A stretch of 18,170 nucleotides of DNA from JAAZGD01 sp964383845 (GTDB taxonomy: Bacteria > Bacillota > Clostridia > Peptostreptococcales > Anaerovoracaceae): the NCBI GenBank assembly GCA_964383845.1, contig CAYLIF010000028.1, forward strand, positions 1-18,170, given 5' to 3'. Made by a program: the position numbers and the translations under genes. Positions 1 to 7,087 of this stretch are shown here, one piece after another (the first letter of the stretch is position 1; each line of letters begins with the position of its first letter). The notes below the pieces were generated by a model, which worked only from the letters and a program-made list of their open reading frames with translations, was not told the origin of the DNA and ran no database searches.

Positions 1-1339
1 ATAAAGACGGTGAAGATGCTTGTGATTTCTTGTGGGACAAAAGTACGCACGTCTCCACATTGTTTGTCCAGGGGAACATGTCAACTGGTGTTGCTTCTAT
101 GAATTCATAGCCTTCTTGGGTAAGATACTTAATGTCTCTTGATAGGGTGGCTGGATCGCAGCTTAGATATACGATTCTCTTGGGGGATACTTTAACTACC
201 GCTTCTAAAAGCTCAGGAGCACATCCCAACCGTGGAGGGTCTAGGAATACCACATCTGGTTCCCATTCTAGCCCTTTAGGTAATTCTTCTTCTGCCTTGC
301 CCCAAGTAAAGGTTATATTAATCAGACCGTTAATTGTGGCATTTCTGTTTGCGTTAATGACAGCATCTTTAACTGATTCAATTCCTAGTACTCTCTTTGC
401 ACTTTTTGCTGCTAACAGGCCAATAGTCCCGACTCCACAGTAAAGGTCCAGCACATTTTCATCATCTTTAAGATCAGCATATTCCAGGGCTTTTTTATAG
501 AGTTTTTCTGTTTGTAGAGGATTTATTTGGTAAAAGCTATTTGCAGATACCTCAAACTCTAATCCCATCATTTCTTCTAGTATCGTGGGTTTTCCTGCAA
601 GGAGGGTAATTCTGTCTTTTCCTTTTTCTTTGAAGCTTACATTTTCAAGTGAATACATTAAGCCATCTTTGGTGGGTTCTATTGCTTCTATGGCTTCATC
701 CAACTGTTGAATCAACAAATCTTGCTGAGGCTGAGATGGTTTGTCAGCAATAATAACCACCATAACTTCACCTGTATGAAATGCGGTTTTCACAATTACC
801 TGAGAAATAGTGGTAGGGTTATCCTTTATATACTCTCTAAAAACTTGACCAACTGCATTGGCAGGTTCTGCTTGCAGCATACAAAAAGGGACATCAACAA
901 CCTGATGGCTTTTTTGCTTGTGGTACCCTACATGGTCAGATATAGGATCTACTTGTAAAGACGCTTTGTTTCTATATTCAAAAGGCTGGTCCATAGCTAT
1001 TATCTCTTTAACCAAAGGGTTTTCTATACCTGCAAGTCTTATCAGTTTGTCTTTTATTTGCTTTTCTTTTAGGATTAATTGTGCTTGGTAATTATATCTT
1101 TGATAAGTGCACCCTCCACATTCCTTTTCATGAGGGCATTGAGCTTCTATCCTGTCTGGGGAAGTTTCTAGAAAAGATAAAACCTCACCGAAAGCATATT
1201 TCTTTTTCTTCTTCGTGGGGATTACCTCCACTAGATCTCCTGGAAGGGTATCCGCCACAAAAAAAGTTAGGCCATTGGATTTACCTATACCCTGACCTTC
1301 AAATGAAACATCTTCTATTTTAATAATTATTCTATCCAC
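1..1339 (-). CDS. rlmD: 23S rRNA (uracil-C5)-methyltransferase, RlmD/RumA family (3' end cut by window)
   Basis: Predicted SAM-dependent enzyme that methylates C5 of a uridine in 23S rRNA. 446 codons are visible on the minus strand and the frame is still open at base 1, so only the last few residues are missing (family usually about 450-460). A GTG start at 1339 follows AAAGGAG at suitable spacing. A TRAM-like N-terminus is followed by an iron-sulfur cysteine set, C68-x5-C74-x2-C77 (CPHEKECGGC) plus C153. The SAM-binding motif is VLDLYCGVGTIG near residues 297-308. The catalytic nucleophile is C394 in LSCDPATLSRD. It is the last visible gene of the mgtC-murB-PHP-whiA operon, 15 bases after whiA. 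The four-cysteine cluster favours RlmD/RlmCD over TrmA. Whether it modifies one site or two cannot be told from sequence. Confidence 0.93.
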   Translation of the reverse strand, partial: MDRIIIKIEDVSFEGQGIGKSNGLTFFVADTLPGDLVEVIPTKKKKKYAFGEVLSFLETSPDRIEAQCPHEKECGGCTYQRYNYQAQLILKEKQIKDKLIRLAGIENPLVKEIIAMDQPFEYRNKASLQVDPISDHVGYHKQKSHQVVDVPFCMLQAEPANAVGQVFREYIKDNPTTISQVIVKTAFHTGEVMVVIIADKPSQPQQDLLIQQLDEAIEAIEPTKDGLMYSLENVSFKEKGKDRITLLAGKPTILEEMMGLEFEVSANSFYQINPLQTEKLYKKALEYADLKDDENVLDLYCGVGTIGLLAAKSAKRVLGIESVKDAVINANRNATINGLINITFTWGKAEEELPKGLEWEPDVVFLDPPRLGCAPELLEAVVKVSPKRIVYLSCDPATLSRDIKYLTQEGYEFIEATPVDMFPWTNNVETCVLLSHKKSQASSPSL

Positions 1340-1354
1340 AGTGCTCCTTTATTT

Positions 1355-2302
1355 TTAAAGCTCTTTAGCGATTTCCTCAATTTTTTTCAGTCTGTGATAC
1401 ATTCCTGATTTTTTAAGTGGGGGCTCCATCATTTCCCCTAGCTCGGAAATGCCCACTTCTGGATTCTCTTTGCGTAAGACTGCTGCATGATAAAGCCTAT
1501 CTGGTAAACTATCCAGGCCAGCTATTTTTTCTATATGTCTAATAGCCGCAAGTTGTCTTTGAGAAGCATTAACAATTCGGTCTGCATTAGCTTCATCACA
1601 ATTCTTAAGCCGGTTGGCAGAATTTCGAAGTTCCCGCTCTAGCCTTATTTCCTCATACTTAAGAAGATGTCCATGAGCCCCTACAATATTAAGAATATCG
1701 ATTATCTGTTCCGATTCTTTAACATAAACCACCCATTTGTTTCTTCTGTTGGTAATCTTAGCATGAAGATCAACAAAGCTATTTATAAGTTTCACTAAAT
1801 CTTTTGCAAAGTTCTCAGTGCTACAGACAAATTCCAAGTGATAACCTTTTTTGGGGTCACTTACACTGCCTATACCCAAAAACACGCCCCTAAGGTATGA
1901 CTTTCTGCAGCATTTTGTTTTAATCACGCTGTCGGAGATTCCATCTGTGAATGTATCCATTCCCTCTTTTACCATTAACATTCCCGTCTCTCGAAGAATT
2001 TTTTCTCCCATAGCTTCACCAGAAGCAACTACCGTCATATGATATATACTACCCTTCTTTAAGGGCCCACCATCATCGATTTCCATTTCCATTTCAACTC
2101 CATAGTAGTCCTTGAAAATAGTTTGAAAATGGGATGCTATATCAAGATCATCCAGAGTTATCATAGGTAACATTTTCCCACTGCTTATTTTTACACTTCC
2201 GCACACTCTAAGAAAACCGGAAATCTCTGCCAACATACAGCATTTTTTCTCCGGTTCTACAAGTGCTATTTCTTTTTTAATTTCTGATGAAAAGGATGCC
2301 AT
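1355..2302 (-). CDS. whiA: DNA-binding protein WhiA
   Basis: WhiA is a DNA-binding regulator, essential for sporulation septation in Streptomyces and linked to cell division and chromosome segregation in Bacillus. The 315-residue product has the usual family length. Residues 1-215 form the degenerate LAGLIDADG-homing-endonuclease-like half, including LGIGSVSDPKKGYHLEF, the counterpart of the usual GGSV-NP-YHLE motif. Residues 220-315 carry the C-terminal helix-turn-helix, with the signature PPLKKSGMYHRLKKIEEIA at the end. The ATG overlaps the stop of the PHP gene by one base (TAATG), which suggests translational coupling. Unusually, rapZ and yvcK, the common neighbours just upstream of whiA in Bacillota, are absent here. 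Confidence 0.95.
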   Translation of the reverse strand: MASFSSEIKKEIALVEPEKKCCMLAEISGFLRVCGSVKISSGKMLPMITLDDLDIASHFQTIFKDYYGVEMEMEIDDGGPLKKGSIYHMTVVASGEAMGEKILRETGMLMVKEGMDTFTDGISDSVIKTKCCRKSYLRGVFLGIGSVSDPKKGYHLEFVCSTENFAKDLVKLINSFVDLHAKITNRRNKWVVYVKESEQIIDILNIVGAHGHLLKYEEIRLERELRNSANRLKNCDEANADRIVNASQRQLAAIRHIEKIAGLDSLPDRLYHAAVLRKENPEVGISELGEMMEPPLKKSGMYHRLKKIEEIAKEL

Positions 2303-3048
2303 TAAATTCTCTCTATATTCACAATCCGGCTTAAATCAAGCCCTGCGCTTTGAGCTCTTTTTAATCCTCTAGTGAACCCTCCAATTTTATCCGGGCTATG
2401 AGCATCACTGCTTATTGCAAACTTTACTCCTGTTTTTGCTGCAGTTCTAATTCCCTCCTCGTCTAAATGCGGATGCCAATTACTAATCTCCATAATAGTA
2501 TCCGTTTCTTCACAGACTTTAGCCAGTTCCAAAATATCAAAAGGACCTTTATCTCCAGGGTGGGTAAGCATAAAGATATTATTCTTACGAAGAGCATTTA
2601 TTACCATCTCAGTATTTCTCACTAAAAGACTGCCCTTTTTTGCCTTTGCCATAGGTCCATTATCTGCACGTCTAAATTTTGATGCTAAAAAATTTTCCGC
2701 AGAAAAAGCGCCCATAATTCCGTAGTGATATCCAGCAAGTACAATATCGAAGAAATCCATTTCCTCAGGTTTTACATCGATTAAGTTCCCTTTGGTGGAA
2801 ATGTTGGCTTCAACACCGAAAACAATCTCGATTTCAGGATATAGATTTTTTAATTTCTCAATTTCATCCTTCATTTCCTTCATTTTCTTCATACTCACAC
2901 CATAAGTTAAATGGCCTGGGCCATGTTCTGTAATGGCAACCTTTTCCAGTCCCCGTTTTACGCCCATAATAACACTTTCTTCAATTGAACCTTTTCCATG
3001 GGAATACGTTGTGTGGGAGTGAAAATCCCAAATCATCTTATACTTCAC
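2302..3048 (-). CDS. PHP-domain metal-dependent phosphoesterase (YcdX-like)
   Basis: Polymerase-and-histidinol-phosphatase (PHP) fold hydrolase of 248 residues, predicted to use two or three metal ions to cleave phosphoesters. The substrate is unknown. Metal-ligand motifs appear in the expected order: D8-F-H10-S-H12 near the N-terminus, E41-H42-G-P-G-H46, then FGVEANI, AGYHYG, LTHPGD, EISNWH and a C-terminal SSDAH. The GTG start at 3048 follows GGAGGA, and the gene begins inside the last codons of murB (11-base overlap). An ATG four codons further in is possible but has a worse ribosome binding site. PHP genes next to murB are common in clostridia. A cell-wall-linked role is inference from that position only. 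Confidence 0.87.
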   Translation of the reverse strand: MKYKMIWDFHSHTTYSHGKGSIEESVIMGVKRGLEKVAITEHGPGHLTYGVSMKKMKEMKDEIEKLKNLYPEIEIVFGVEANISTKGNLIDVKPEEMDFFDIVLAGYHYGIMGAFSAENFLASKFRRADNGPMAKAKKGSLLVRNTEMVINALRKNNIFMLTHPGDKGPFDILELAKVCEETDTIMEISNWHPHLDEEGIRTAAKTGVKFAISSDAHSPDKIGGFTRGLKRAQSAGLDLSRIVNIERI

Positions 3049-3958
3049 TACTCTCTCCTCCTATTATCCTTACCTCTGGTTCCAGATCGACTCCAAACTT
3101 ATCTTTAACTGTATATTGAATTAGGTGCATTAAAGTTATAATATCTTGGGCAGTAGCTCCATCCCGATTCACAATAAAGCCTGCATGCAAAGTTGAAACT
3201 TGGGCCCCACCAACTTGTAGTCCTTGCAATCCTGAATCTTGAATTAGCTTTCCTGCATAATATCCTTCTGGTCTTTTAAAAAAGCTGCCAGCGCTTGGAA
3301 GATCCCAAGGTTGTTTGGCCTTTCTCTTCGCCATGAGCTCTTCCATCTTACTGTAGATTTCTTTTACATCTCCAGGAACTAAATTAAACTCTGCTTCCAA
3401 GACTATTTCATGTGTTTCTTGTATGATGCTCCTTCTATATCCTAATTGAAGATCTTCAGATGAATATATTTTTTCCGTTTTGCCGTCCTTTGAAATTACT
3501 TTTACCTGATAAAGGCTTTGTTTGATCTCTCCATCATATGCACCTGCATTCATAAATACTCCGCCTCCTACACTACCAGGAATTCCATTAGCAAACTCCA
3601 GGCCAGAAAGGCCAGCCTCTGCAGCCACCACAGACAAGGATTTTAAAGAAAGAGCAGGTCCAGATCTAAGGGTGGTTCCCTCTATCTGGGTATCATAAAA
3701 ACTACCAGCAAGCTTAATAAATGTGCCTTCATAGCCTTCATCTTTAACTAATAAATCGCTGCCATTTCCCAGTAACATAAAGGGTTTTCCCTCGTCAGTT
3801 AACAAGGCTAGCGCTGTTTTTAGTTGGCTTGTGTTTTGTGGAAAAACCAATCGATGGCAAGGTCCACCTACTTTAAAGGAGGTGTAATCTTTCATCAAAG
3901 CTTTTCTCAAAACTTGATCTTTTCCTAAAGTTCTCTCTAGCTCTTTTGTATAATCCAT
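3038..3958 (-). CDS. murB: UDP-N-acetylenolpyruvoylglucosamine reductase
   Basis: FAD enzyme that reduces UDP-GlcNAc-enolpyruvate to UDP-MurNAc with NADPH, the second committed step of peptidoglycan synthesis in the cytoplasm. From the ATG at 3958 the protein has 306 residues, normal for MurB. FAD-binding motifs are YTSFKVGGP (25-33), LGNGSDLL (63-70) and GIPGSVGGGVFMNAGAY (125-141). Active-site residues are Arg175 (GYRRS), the proton-donor Ser225 (SAGSFFKRP) and Glu295 (EPEVRI). The frame is open 14 codons further upstream, but those overlap the preceding gene. The ATG chosen lies one base after the mgtC-like stop and behind GAGGAAG, so the two are likely co-translated. Confidence 0.96.
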   Translation of the reverse strand: MDYTKELERTLGKDQVLRKALMKDYTSFKVGGPCHRLVFPQNTSQLKTALALLTDEGKPFMLLGNGSDLLVKDEGYEGTFIKLAGSFYDTQIEGTTLRSGPALSLKSLSVVAAEAGLSGLEFANGIPGSVGGGVFMNAGAYDGEIKQSLYQVKVISKDGKTEKIYSSEDLQLGYRRSIIQETHEIVLEAEFNLVPGDVKEIYSKMEELMAKRKAKQPWDLPSAGSFFKRPEGYYAGKLIQDSGLQGLQVGGAQVSTLHAGFIVNRDGATAQDIITLMHLIQYTVKDKFGVDLEPEVRIIGGESSEV

Positions 3959-3959
3959 A

Positions 3960-4670
3960 TTACACTTCCTCAACAAAATAGACAAAGTCAGATCCTTCAA
4001 GAAGTCTTAAAACTTCAGCTTTAGTTCTTCCTCTAGGGATGCGAACTGTAAAGTAAAGGCTAGCTGCACCAGCAGTCATTGGAATATCTTGACTTATGTG
4101 AACATTAGAAACAGAAATCCCCAGCTCTCCAGCAGTATTTTTAAATTCTTTTAATGCTCCCATAGACATAATCTCTGCATAAAGGTCAAAAACCTTGGAT
4201 TTGTCATAAAGGTATGACTCCAGTTTTGGCAGTAACCCCAAAGCGACAATTACTAGAATAGCTGCTAAAATTGCTCCAAAGTAGAATCCAATCCCAGCGG
4301 CAAGGCCAAGACATGCAGAGGCCCAAAGTCCGGCAGCTGTTGTGAGACCTTTGATTCTATGACGACCTGTAACTATAATAGTTCCTACACCTAAGAAACC
4401 AACTCCGGTAATAACTTGCGCCCCTAAACGAGCAATATCTGTGAATTGATCAAGATACACCACAATATACTGGTTAGTCATCATTGCTAAGGCTGACCCT
4501 ACACAAACAAGAATGTGCGTTCTGAACCCTGCAGTATGTCCATGAGTTCCTCTTTCTATTCCTATGGCACCTCCGACTAGAACAGCCAAAGATAGACGTA
4601 ATAAAACCTCTAATGCGTCTAATTCATTGCCTCCCATTAAAAAGTCATTTACTTGTGACCAAACACTCAT
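3960..4670 (-). CDS. MgtC/SapB family membrane protein
   Basis: Inner-membrane protein of 236 residues of the MgtC/SapB family. Hydrophobic segments cover roughly residues 20-40, 50-70, 82-104 and 110-148. They carry the family signatures GGAIGIERGTHGHTAGFRTH, GAQVITGVGFLGVGTI and IKGLTTAAGLWASA. Residues about 160-236 form a soluble ACT-like tail. MgtC of Salmonella aids growth at low magnesium and inhibits the F-type ATPase, but many family members are plain membrane proteins of unknown role. ATG at 4670 behind AAAGGAG. It heads the murB-PHP-whiA-rlmD operon, with murB starting one base after its stop, so a role tied to the cell envelope is possible but unproven. Confidence 0.88.
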   Translation of the reverse strand: MSVWSQVNDFLMGGNELDALEVLLRLSLAVLVGGAIGIERGTHGHTAGFRTHILVCVGSALAMMTNQYIVVYLDQFTDIARLGAQVITGVGFLGVGTIIVTGRHRIKGLTTAAGLWASACLGLAAGIGFYFGAILAAILVIVALGLLPKLESYLYDKSKVFDLYAEIMSMGALKEFKNTAGELGISVSNVHISQDIPMTAGAASLYFTVRIPRGRTKAEVLRLLEGSDFVYFVEEV

Positions 4671-4710
4671 TGATTGCTCCTTTATTCTTGGGTTTCTAAT
4701 ACGATGGTAT

Positions 4711-4739
4711 ATTATAGCATATAAGTACCAATTATGGTA
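4711..4739 (-). promoter_or_regulatory. Extended -10 promoter of the mgtC-murB-PHP-whiA-rlmD operon
   Basis: Read on the minus strand, TGCTATAAT is a perfect extended -10 box (TATAAT at 4711-4716). The -35 hexamer at 17-bp spacing is poor (TACCAT, 4734-4739), as is common for extended -10 promoters. The predicted transcript starts about 30 bases before the ATG and includes its AAAGGAG. Confidence 0.6.
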
Positions 4740-4743
4740 GAAT
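4715..4743 (+). promoter_or_regulatory. Candidate extended -10 promoter of the Fic-like gene
   Basis: TGGTAGAAT gives an extended -10 box (TAGAAT at 4738-4743) with a weak -35 at 17-bp spacing (4715-4720). It lies about 38 bases before the GTG start and its AAGGAGG. It occupies nearly the same bases as the opposing mgtC promoter, so the two probably cannot be bound by polymerase at once. Confidence 0.42.
4726..4739. repeat. 14-bp inverted repeat within overlapping divergent promoters
   Basis: TACCA-ATTA-TGGTA has perfect 5-bp arms. It covers the -35 region of the mgtC promoter and the start of the extended -10 of the Fic-like gene. The position would suit an operator acting on both directions; binding by any protein is inference. 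Confidence 0.35.
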
Positions 4744-4780
4744 TAACAACGAAGAAACCACTCCAAAAGGAGGATATAAG

Positions 4781-5500
4781 GTGTATCGAGAAATCAAAAA
4801 AAAGAAATTAATATTAGAAAATCGCCTTCCTTATCCACATGAGGTATCAAAAATGATTGAAGAGATGAACCTGTTGGATTGGGTTTACACATCTCTAAGA
4901 TTAGATGGTAGTACTCTTTCTATGGAAACAGTAGGCCTCTTGCTAAATGGCGAAATTACTATGGAAGCTACTTTGGAGGAACATGCTTTTGTTGATCGGC
5001 TTGTTCAAACAGCAAAAAAGGCTCAAAATCTTGCCTCTTTTAATAGTGGAATAGACATAAATCTAATCAACAAATTTTATGGTCTTATGACAGGAATCGA
5101 AGAACCCCACTTTAGAAAGGGAAATCCCATTCTAATATCTCTCTCATATACCCCTCCTCATGCCCAAGAAGTAATGGAGCAAATGGATATACTATTAAAC
5201 TGGTTTGCCACTGACAAGGAAGAAACTAACATTCTTCGAAAAGCATGTTTGATGCATCATCGATTCTTAGAAATATATCCCTTTGAACTTTACAGCGAAG
5301 CCATGGCCAGATTCATTTTTTATTATGTTCTTCTATTAGAGGGTTACCCTCCCTTCCCTATCAGTTTAACAGAATCCGCCTACAATGATACATTGTCTAT
5401 GTTCTTTAGAAGAGAAGAGATAGAACCTTTTTATCAGGTTGTTGAAAGGTGTTTGCTTCATAAAATGGAGATTTTGATGCAGTTGACTGAACGAGAATAA
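4781..5500 (+). CDS. Fic-fold protein with degenerate catalytic motif (predicted pseudo-Fic)
   Basis: 239 residues, GTG start behind an ideal AAGGAGG. The Fic fold is recognisable: FRKGNPIL and YTPPHAQEVMEQMDILLNWF precede the core helix, and MHHRFLEIYPF is followed by a helix and EGYPPFPIS. Active Fic enzymes carry HPFx(D/E)GN(G/K)RxxR to transfer AMP or related groups onto proteins. The matching stretch here is Y166-P-F-E-L-Y-S-E-A-M-A-R177, so His, Asp/Glu, Gly, Asn and the first Arg are all replaced. Only P, F and the last Arg remain. The N-terminus has S38-L-R-L-D42-G43, close to the inhibitory (S/T)xxxE(G/N) helix of class II Fic proteins. The intact frame and strong start argue against simple decay. 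AMP transfer is unlikely; a binding or regulatory role is possible. Convergent with the carboxyltransferase gene. Confidence 0.78.
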   Translation: MYREIKKKKLILENRLPYPHEVSKMIEEMNLLDWVYTSLRLDGSTLSMETVGLLLNGEITMEATLEEHAFVDRLVQTAKKAQNLASFNSGIDINLINKFYGLMTGIEEPHFRKGNPILISLSYTPPHAQEVMEQMDILLNWFATDKEETNILRKACLMHHRFLEIYPFELYSEAMARFIFYYVLLLEGYPPFPISLTESAYNDTLSMFFRREEIEPFYQVVERCLLHKMEILMQLTERE

Positions 5501-5517
5501 AATATGGCAAAAAAATA

Positions 5518-5541
5518 CCAGCCGGGTTCTTATCCGACTGG
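5518..5541. terminator. Bidirectional rho-independent terminator between convergent genes
   Basis: Nine-bp arms at 5518-5526 and 5533-5541 with one mismatch or wobble and a 6-base loop (TTCTTA). GGTTTTTTATTT follows on the plus strand and a run of seven T on the minus strand. It therefore ends both the Fic-like gene (stop at 5500) and the carboxyltransferase gene (stop at 5556). Confidence 0.85.
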
Positions 5542-5555
5542 TTTTTTATTTGTAT

Positions 5556-6953
5556 TTACACTGGATATACTTTATCCTCTTGATTAATTAAATCGCTGTC
5601 CAGATTTGACATCTTAGCCTCTCTCTTCTTAAAGAATTCTTGAGCTGGGCCAGGGAATAGTGCCTGAGTTAAAACATCCTCTGGTTGAATCATCCATGGA
5701 GCAGCTTGCTTTTTTATTTCTTCAAGCTCTGGTTTAATCAAATCAGCAGGTCTTACGGTAATCTGTTTTTCTTCACCGATTATCTTCTTAACGATTTCTT
5801 CCTTTATTGGAACAGTTGTTTTACCATACATTCCCTTTACCAACATTTTAACCTCGTTGGGAATCATCTTATAACGTTCACCCATCACAACATTCAATAC
5901 TGATTGGGTTCCTACAATCTGACTTGTAGGAGTTACTAACGGTGGATATCCTAAATCAGCCCTAACTCTTGGAACTTCTTTAAGTACTTCGTCGAATTTG
6001 TCCATAGCATTAGCTTGCTTCAATTGGCCGACCAAGTTAGAAAGCATTCCTCCTGGTATCTGGTACATCAAAGTATTAATATCAACACCAAGCAATTTGG
6101 GATCCAGCAAACCCGACTCAATATATCTGTCTCTAATAGGCTTAAAGTACTCTGCTATCTTATCAAGGGAGTCCATATCCATGCCAGTATCATATTCAGT
6201 ACCTCTAAGAGCTGCTACCATAGGTTCAGTTGAGGGTTGTGAACTTCCTTCCCCAAATGGCGAAATAGCAGTGTCAATAATATCAACTCCAGCTTCAGCA
6301 GCCTTTAAGTAAGACATGCTGCCCATTCCACTGGTTGCATGAGTGTGTAGTTCAAGTGGAATCTTTATGGCACTTTTGATATCTTTTACCAACTTGTATG
6401 TATTAAATGGGTCTAAAAGACCAGCCATGTCTTTGATACACACAGAGTCAGCTCCCATGCTTTCAAGAGATTTTGCCAGATTGATAAATACCTCATTGGT
6501 ATGTACCGGGCTTATAGTATATGAAATTGCCCCTTGAGCGTGACCACCATATTTTTTTGTGGCTTTGATTGCGGCCTCAAGGTTTCTAGTATCGTTTAAA
6601 GCGTCGAATATACGTATGATATCTATCCCGTTACTAATCGCTCGGTCAACAAATTCATCCACAACATCATCTGCATAATGCTTATAGCCAAGAAGGTTTT
6701 GTCCTCTGAGCAGCATCTGAAGGTTTGTCTTTTTTACAATCTTTCTGAAGGTTCGAAGGCGATCCCATGGATCTTCATCTAAAAACCTCAGGCTTGCATC
6801 AAAGGTTGCTCCTCCCCACATTTCCAAAGAATAGTATCCCGCATTGTCCATAGTCTCTAAAATAGGAACCATTTCTTCAGTTCTCATTCTAGTTGCTATT
6901 AAACTCTGATGGCCATCACGTAAACAAGTTTCTGTAATTTTAACTTTACCCAT
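5556..6953 (-). CDS. Oxaloacetate/pyruvate carboxyltransferase subunit (OadA/PycB/5S-type), no biotin domain
   Basis: 465 residues from ATG 6953 (a TTG one codon earlier also fits the AGGAGGG site). Carboxyltransferases of this family move CO2 between carboxybiotin and pyruvate/oxaloacetate. The N-terminal TIM barrel has R12-D13-G-H-Q-S, the carbamylated-lysine motif V-C-I-K174-D-M-A-G, and metal ligands in L-H203-T-H205. SPFGEGSSQPSTEPMVAAL and the conserved PGGMLSNL segment follow. The protein ends after the post-barrel domain and lacks the C-terminal biotinyl domain (no MKM motif) of OadA and long PycB. It must therefore work with a separate BCCP, as in transcarboxylase 5S or split decarboxylase/carboxylase systems. 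No BCCP, AccC or membrane beta subunit is next to it, so the exact reaction is open. Confidence 0.88.
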   Translation of the reverse strand: MGKVKITETCLRDGHQSLIATRMRTEEMVPILETMDNAGYYSLEMWGGATFDASLRFLDEDPWDRLRTFRKIVKKTNLQMLLRGQNLLGYKHYADDVVDEFVDRAISNGIDIIRIFDALNDTRNLEAAIKATKKYGGHAQGAISYTISPVHTNEVFINLAKSLESMGADSVCIKDMAGLLDPFNTYKLVKDIKSAIKIPLELHTHATSGMGSMSYLKAAEAGVDIIDTAISPFGEGSSQPSTEPMVAALRGTEYDTGMDMDSLDKIAEYFKPIRDRYIESGLLDPKLLGVDINTLMYQIPGGMLSNLVGQLKQANAMDKFDEVLKEVPRVRADLGYPPLVTPTSQIVGTQSVLNVVMGERYKMIPNEVKMLVKGMYGKTTVPIKEEIVKKIIGEEKQITVRPADLIKPELEEIKKQAAPWMIQPEDVLTQALFPGPAQEFFKKREAKMSNLDSDLINQEDKVYPV

Positions 6954-6998
6954 CAATAATATCCCTCCTGATTTTTATCTTCTATCGTTTATTTTTTA

Positions 6999-7048
6999 AG
7001 TGAATAATGCTTCTAGACATTATACCCGTTTTTCGATGATTATTCACT
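6999..7048. repeat. 10-bp perfect inverted repeat flanking the carboxyltransferase promoter
   Basis: AGTGAATAAT at 6999-7008 and its exact reverse complement ATTATTCACT at 7039-7048 are separated by 30 bases and lie about 40 bp centre to centre. One arm overlaps the -35 region and the other lies just after the predicted start of transcription. Since only one arm would be transcribed, this is better read as a pair of protein-binding half-sites than as an RNA hairpin. Confidence 0.55.
7019..7047 (-). promoter_or_regulatory. Candidate promoter of the carboxyltransferase gene
   Basis: Perfect TATAAT on the minus strand (7019-7024) in GGGTATAATGTC. At 17-bp spacing, GTGAAT (7042-7047) matches the -35 consensus at three of six positions. 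The weak -35 would suit a regulated promoter. The leader is about 60 bases. Confidence 0.5.
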
Positions 7049-7087
7049 CTATTTTCTCTAACATCTCTTTTATTTATAGGGCTACTT

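Noticed and set aside
132..443. Plus-strand open frame at the left edge
   Set aside because: It lies opposite the conserved SAM-binding and catalytic motifs of rlmD, which account for this DNA.
5998..6312. Plus-strand open frame opposite the carboxyltransferase gene
   Set aside because: It is a shadow of a conserved coding region, has no ribosome binding site, and its translation has no family character. The same applies to the other open frames lying opposite sbcC, moaA and whiA.
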